A stretch of DNA of 64,000 nucleotides, from the NCBI GenBank assembly GCA_032433595.1, contig JASWJB010000005.1, forward strand, positions 248,001-312,000, given 5' to 3'. Source of the stretch: Conoideocrella luteorostrata (taxonomy: Eukaryota; Ascomycota; Sordariomycetes; Hypocreales; Clavicipitaceae). A program made the position numbers and the translations under genes. Shown in pieces: positions 58,778 to 64,000 of the stretch (its first letter is position 1; each line of letters opens with the position of its first letter). The notes beneath the pieces are model-generated. The model saw only the letters and a list, made by a program, of their open reading frames with translations, was not told the origin of the DNA and made no database searches.

Positions 58778-59308
58778 TCAGCAGCCACCAGTTAATTCCA
58801 TCCCCTGAAATAGATCCAACCAGTCTTCCAGTCTCTCATCAATAAACTCTTGCAAATCCCAAGCATCCTTCAATAAATTCTCCTCGGGTCCGTTCCAGAG
58901 ATATATATCAGCTTCTATTCCCTGCTCGTGCACTTTCTTCTCGTGTGGCTGATCGCAACTTCCCTTAGTATAGGCCGTTGTGGCCACGGCATTATAGATC
59001 TCGCCTTCAAAGTCGTCAAGCTTTTGCCTTTGAGATGTATTTTGAAAGGTAATTAAATATCCGTCAATAGAAGAGTCTCCGCAGGCAACAGCAGCTGGAT
59101 AATCGCGGTGATGTAACCTATATCGAGCAAACCCATAAACTCTCGCTGGGCATATCAAAGGCTCAATGCTATTAACATTGGTTGCCTCTCCTGTTAAAGC
59201 CCAGGCAAGTAGTTCTTTGGCACATAGCGTGCCATAGATAAATAGAGGGCGGGGCTGCATTGGCAGTTCTTTCGCGATAATACCGCCCTTGGAAGATACT
59301 TCTGTCAT
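58778..59308 (-). CDS. Gamma-glutamylcyclotransferase-like (AIG2-like) protein
   Basis: A single frame of 176 aa, start MTEVSSKGGI. The diagnostic N-terminal RPLFIYGTLC (substrate-binding YGTL loop) is followed by ARVYGFARYRLHHRDYPAAV and LDDFEGEIYNAV, with Glu in the place of the family's catalytic acid, then IYLWNG near the end. Members convert gamma-glutamyl amino acids to 5-oxoproline in glutathione turnover or act on related gamma-glutamyl-amines. It is predicted cytosolic. No intron. Length is normal for the AIG2-like group. Confidence 0.85.
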   Translation of the reverse strand: MTEVSSKGGIIAKELPMQPRPLFIYGTLCAKELLAWALTGEATNVNSIEPLICPARVYGFARYRLHHRDYPAAVACGDSSIDGYLITFQNTSQRQKLDDFEGEIYNAVATTAYTKGSCDQPHEKKVHEQGIEADIYLWNGPEENLLKDAWDLQEFIDERLEDWLDLFQGMELTGGC

Positions 59309-59401
59309 GATAATAACGGTAGCTTGGCGTCTTAAAGAGTTGTTGGCTTGGATAGAGTGCTAGGCCGTGGTGTAACTTGCTGTGAATTTGATGGAGTGTG
59401 G

Positions 59402-59431
59402 TGGATGGATGGATGGATGGATGGATAGATA
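59402..59431. repeat. GGAT microsatellite
   Basis: About six tandem GGAT/TGGA steps followed by ATAGATAG, in the upstream region of the gamma-glutamylcyclotransferase-like gene. Confidence 0.85.
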
Positions 59432-62277
59432 GTGAAAGGAAAGTGTGGTTCATCGGGGGGTGCTTTCTATCTTCACCTTTTTTATGGCCAGAGTGGCAAG
59501 TTTAAAGTGGATTATGCTCACGCAGGAATGAACCTTCAAAATCAAAACATTACGCTAATTCGGTAATGAAATGGAAGATAGTGATCAAATATGATGATGA
59601 TCTAGCTAAAAGCTAGGTCCTACGAAAATGAAGAAAACGAAAGACCTTGTGGGCCTGTGAGGTTGCCCTAAAGAGTGTGAATCACTCAACATCCACCACT
59701 GTCGCCGCTTGATTGCCGTCACACCACGCCGTAGAAAATGCACACAACTTCATGACGCGGCGCCCATCCCCACAAATCTTCTTGCGACATAACGAATTTT
59801 TCAACAACTCGAGTCCGGGCTCATACAAATCTGTATGGGGGGCGCTGGTATGTGGTATGTGGTATGTGGCCCGATGTGGCGGGTGGGTGCTGCTGCAAAA
59901 TCAACACTAAGCAAACTCACCAAGGAGCAAATACAAACTTTCTCCTCAAGGTTCAAATAGAGTTTACAGTAGCGTAGTGTATGCTCAACCGACGGTATAT
60001 AAAGACCGCAGCATTCCAGCTATCTTAACACAGTCAGCTTTATTCTAAACCTCAGTCCAATACTCAACTTATCCTCAAATATTGGCTCGCTGTGGATTGT
60101 ACATCAAACATCCAACTCTTTACCTGGCTCAAAGTGGATTGTACATCAAACATTCAGACTCACTTCAAAACATTACACACTATAATGGAGAAAGCTTTGG
60201 GTCCTTCTTGCTCTCCTCCTCCTCCTTACGAAAGTTCCAACATGTTGCAGTTCGCGATAATGGATGAACTGTTTCACGAAATATCCACTCTACGGAAGAT
60301 TCCTACGGGCGGCATCCACACACTTGTGACAGAGTGGCTTACGTAGAAAGTTGTCTGCCGTAGGAAGTAGCTGGGCATATTAGGTACTGGTGGAGATTCG
60401 AAGCAGGAGGTTGTTGTTCGCCGTGGTAGTTAGGTCGCGGTTGTGGGTTTGCTGTGATGTCCACTTGCCATGATTCTTCTTCAACTTGTTTGTCCTGTCC
60501 TGCGGGCTCAGCAAGGCTTGGAAGTGCCTCGTTGTAGTCGGGAAGCGGACCGCCATTCCCGGAGGCGATCAGTGTGTGTGTGGGTTCTGGCCTCAACTGG
60601 GGCCCGCCGCTACCAAACACTGGGAATTAGGCTGAGCCTACGGAACAAAGGAGTGGAGGAAGCTGAGAGAAGAGTGTGATGGCTAGCCGCGAAGAGAGAT
60701 AAGTTGCAAGGAGGGAATGAATCGACGGTAAGGTGGAACTCGGAAACGACTGAGCGCGGTAAGACCGCCGGGGCCACCGGCATCGAGAGAAAGAAGACAC
60801 AAAAGTTGCACAAGAGAGTGGTAGGCTTTCTCTTGTATGTACTCAAGATGGGCTTCACATCATCGTCGTGTCTTTCAGCTGCAGATCCCACGGAATCAAT
60901 GACTCTACGACACCGTATCAGATGATGGGTTGCTTATGAGGCAGTTATGCACAGAATCCGCGTGGGTGCGTCAGCGACATTTACCATCCATACGGTTCTG
61001 CTACGATATATGCGAGGCGCTTTCAGCCAGGAATTACTTTTCGCACAGGGGCAATGTGATTACCGAGATTTCTCAATCAAGGCACATGAATGACGCAGTC
61101 TGAGAAAGCTGGTTTTGAATCACGCGCTGAGGGCATCGCGGTAGAGCCTGCTGCTCAAGTGTCCATTGGTGCGTGAATTTGTTGGACCTGAGCGCTCCAT
61201 ACTAATATACACAAACACTCGGCTGAGTCTGTTAACCGAGTAGTACCTTCGTTTTTGATGGCATGAAAGGTGGCGATGACCCAGTCTCTACGACTCATCA
61301 ATTGCGCACATTTTAAATATTCGCCGACCACGATACAATTGACTATCTGGGCCACGAAACGGTGCTCCCTCCATTCAACTAGAAGTTAATGCGGCTTATG
61401 TGTTGCTACCCATGCCTCTTAGAACAGCAGGACACTAAAGTGGTTGTTCATATCCGCTACAGGGCCGTTAGCATTGTTATTTTTGTGTCTATAGAGCAAG
61501 GAGTCCACGGGAATGACACCATTAATGCGAAAGGTTAAATATGATCATCACAAACGAACTAGATTTTCTTCGGCCTCAGAAATCGATTTGAAAGGCCTAG
61601 AAGCTGCAAAAAGCGAACAAGTGCGCACCGCAAGCCCGGACCTGTATGGGACACTGCGCGCGGTCTGTGCCTCGTCTTAGAAGGGCTCAGCCAAAATATC
61701 TCTTCGTGATGAAAAACGTATATCTCAGCAAAGCCGAGATGATGCTTTTGTCACAAACCAGATCTGATCCGTCAAGCAGGCAGCCTTGGTTGTATCGCCG
61801 CGGCATTCGCACAGTTCGTCGCCAAGAGCGGGATTCAAGCCTGTCGGAGTACGGAGAAGGCCGGCCAAAATCAACGCGAACAGGTGGCGGGTGATTGATC
61901 CGCATTCACAAAGTGCTGCAGACAGACCCGCCCGCTCACTCAATGCCCCTCTCCTCTCAGGGCCAATTGACAGAGCCCGCTCCCGGACTGCGCATAGCTT
62001 CGGTACTGGCAGTCCAATTGGTGGCCCGCCGCGGGGCAACGCAGAGAAAAAGTTTCGGTTGCGGACAGAAAGACAACATCCCACTTTTCGGTGCCGCGCC
62101 GCATTGCCCGTGGCATCGTGGCAGCCAGCTAAGCACCTCGCATCTTTCTTGATTCTCGTCTAGGTGGAGACATTGCCATTTTTCTCTTACCTTTGTCAAC
62201 CTCATTTCACTTCTTCGTACGGAGTACTCTCGCCATATAAAAATTCCACCCCGACTCAGAACACCAACATAGCAATC
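59432..62277. other. Intergenic; weak small frames only
   Basis: A duplicated 20-mer (GTGGATTGTACATCAAACAT) occurs at 60090 and 60132, at the front of a possible 53-84 aa plus-strand frame ending at 60346. A minus-strand frame at 60620-60339 is Pro/Gln-rich. Neither has a recognisable domain. 61900-62277 is the likely promoter of the CBS gene. Confidence 0.4.
62217..62228. promoter_or_regulatory. GTACGGAGTACT motif just upstream of the CBS start
   Basis: The half-palindrome, also seen at 19289, 41071 and 41116, lies about 50 bp before the CBS start codon, with a TATAAAA element next to it (62237-62243). Whether it binds a regulator is unknown. Confidence 0.35.
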
Positions 62278-63908
62278 ATGGCCGACGGAGTGCCCCACGT
62301 CGGGCGGAAGCCTGTCACTGTCCTTTCCGCCACGGAGCTGATTGGCAACTCGCCGCTCGTTCGACTCAACAAGGTGCCGCAGTCGTTGGGGATAGAGTGT
62401 GATGTCTACGCAAAGACGGAGCTGTTCAACGCTGGCGGCAGTGTCAAGGACAGAATCGCCCTGCGCATGATCGAAGAGGCTGAGAAGAGCGGGAGGATAA
62501 AGCCCGGTGACACTCTGATTGAGCCTACGAGTGGTAACACGTACGTTCTCTCATCCCTGGGCCAGTCAAAACCGTTACGGATTGCTTGCTAATGCATATT
62601 GTTTCCAGTGGTATTGGCTTGGCCCTCGTCGGTGCCATCAAAGGCTACAAGACCATCATCACCATGCCCGAAAAGATGTCCGCCGAGAAAGTCTCCGTCC
62701 TGCGAGCCCTCGGTGCCACCATCATCCGTACGCCCACCCAGGCCGCCTGGGATGCGCCCGAATCTCATATTGGTGTTGCGCGACGTCTCGAGAAGGAGAT
62801 CCCCAACGCTCACATCCTTGATCAGTACGGCAACCCGGATAACCCCTTGGCTCACGAGCACGGAACAGCCGAGGAAATCTGGGAACAGACTGGTGGCAAG
62901 ATTACTGCCGTTATCGCAGGAGCTGGTACTGGTGGTACCATTACAGGCATTGCAAAGGGCCTGAAGAAGCACAACAAGGACGTCAAGGTTATTGCTGCTG
63001 ATCCTCACGGTAGTATCTTGGCTTTGCCCGAGGCCCTGAACGAGGAGCACCTGAACGAGTCATATAAAGTTGAGGGTATTGGTTACGACTTCATCCCTGA
63101 TGTTTTGGAGCGTGAGATTGTGGATAAGTGGTACAAGACAGACGATCACGAGTCCTTTGTTCTGGCCAGGCGCCTGATTGCCGAGGAGGGTCTCCTTGTT
63201 GGTGGTAGCTCCGGTTCTGCCATGGCCGCCATGCTCAAGGCTGTCAAGGACTTCGGTTTCAAGAAGGGTGACGTGGTTGTTGTCGTCCTGCCTGACAGTA
63301 TTCGAAGCTACTTGTCTAAATTTGCCGATGACGACTGGCTTGCCGCCAACGGCCTCCTAGCTGTCAACGGCATCGAGACGTCCATCTCCAAGAAGCCCGA
63401 TACTTCTGACCCATACTCCGGCGCTACCATTGCTTCTCTTCGCCTCAAGCCCGTCACTTCCGTCGCCGACACTGCGCTGTGCTCCGAAGCCATCGAGACC
63501 ATGCGTGACAAGGGTTTCGACCAGCTCCCTGTTCTCTCCGCTTCGTCCAAGCTCGTTGGTCTTGTCACCTTGGGTAACTTGCTTTCCTATATTTCTCGTG
63601 GCCGCGCCACCCCCCACAGCCCCGTCAAAGACGTCATGTTCAACTTTGGCCATCTCGACGAGATCGTCACTGACCCTCGCCAAAGCGCCGACGCTGGACA
63701 AGCTACCGCAACCAAGAGGAAGTTCGTCGAGATCACTCTGGACACGCCGCTTTCAACACTCAGCAAGTTCTTTGAGTGGAACAGTGCGGCTGTGGTGACC
63801 GAGCGTAGCACTAGCAAGAACTCTTTGTCCAAGCCTCTTGCTATTGTGACCAAGGTTGATTTGTTGACTTGGCTGGTGAGCAAGAACATGGCCGTCTCCG
63901 ATAAGTGA
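62278..63908 (+). CDS. CYS4: Cystathionine beta-synthase
   Basis: Two exons, 62278-62540 and 62609-63908, with an intron of 68 nt after GNT, giving 520 aa. The pyridoxal-phosphate lysine lies in NAGGSVKDRIAL (Lys57), the substrate Asn loop in EPTSGNTGIGLAL, and the phosphate-binding loop in AGAGTGGTITG. GGSSGSAMAAM completes the fold. A C-terminal Bateman module of two CBS domains follows (MRDKGFDQLPVLSASSKLVGLV and a second near the end). The fungal enzyme lacks the heme-binding N-terminus of the animal protein. It condenses serine and homocysteine to cystathionine in transsulfuration, in the cytosol. The start has a normal context (AATCATGGCC). The symbol follows the yeast orthologue. Confidence 0.97.
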
Positions 63909-64000
63909 CGGGCCGGCCTTTGTTCTTCTGCATTTATTTTTCTTGTGTCAGCATGGTGGTATTCTTGTTTTGGGCGTTTTTAAGACTTTTTAGATATGGG
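63909..64000 (+). other. 3' flank of the CBS gene
   Basis: T-rich sequence after the stop codon, as expected for a fungal 3' untranslated region. The window ends here. Confidence 0.5.

Noticed and set aside
60092..60620. Two small frames on opposite strands
   Set aside because: No recognisable motif; one contains a duplicated 20-mer. Too little support for a gene call.

Overview
The window is nuclear DNA of a filamentous ascomycete, most likely a member of the Hypocreales. The evidence is genes split by short introns (about 50-90 bp, with GTAAGT-type donors and CTAAC-type branch sites), typical mould families (subgroup-C chitinase with LysM modules, LysM effector, HsbA-like wall protein, class I hydrophobin, proteinase-K-like subtilase, Zn2Cys6 regulator, DUF6536 membrane protein) and many LTR-retrotransposon relics. 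No bacterial or organellar feature was seen. The species cannot be named from the sequence alone.

Layout. 1-6.9 kb: a CorA-like gene running off the left edge and a protein kinase-vWA fusion, both on the minus strand. 8.5-24 kb: a chitin and cell-wall neighbourhood. It holds a 7-exon, about 1529-aa chitinase with two LysM modules and a chitin-binding module, a broken gene and a doubtful secreted-protein gene, a four-LysM secreted protein on the opposite strand, a Zn2Cys6 regulator and an HsbA-like secreted protein. 24.5-32 kb: an AT-rich stretch that looks empty to an ORF finder. 32-44 kb: MFS transporter, hemerythrin-like gene, hydrophobin, several gene wrecks and solo LTRs. 45-56.6 kb: subtilase, DUF6536 membrane protein, and three broken genes (small secreted protein, NMNAT, NLR) with LTRs inside or at their ends. 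57.7-64 kb: a small unknown gene, an AIG2-like gamma-glutamylcyclotransferase and cystathionine beta-synthase.

The main discovery candidate is at about 25.2-30.9 kb on the minus strand. An ordinary 84-nt first exon encodes a secretion signal ending in a Kex2 site (Lys-Arg), exactly in phase 0. It is followed by 72 consecutive, regularly spaced microexons. Seventy-one of them are exactly 3 nt (one codon each) and one is 15 nt. They are separated by phase-0 introns of 54-90 nt (mostly about 70), each with a recognisable donor (GTAAGT and variants), usually a CTAAY-like branch site, and an AG acceptor. The spliced frame has no stop through exon 73 and gives a 76-residue Pro/Gly/Lys/Phe-rich tail without Cys. 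Conventional gene finders would miss this gene. The 3' end is unresolved.

A second theme is genome decay by retrotransposons. Solo LTRs of at least three families, most with perfect 5-bp target duplications, lie in or at the ends of a small secreted-protein gene, an NLR and an NMNAT gene, and 40 bp upstream of the hemerythrin-like gene.
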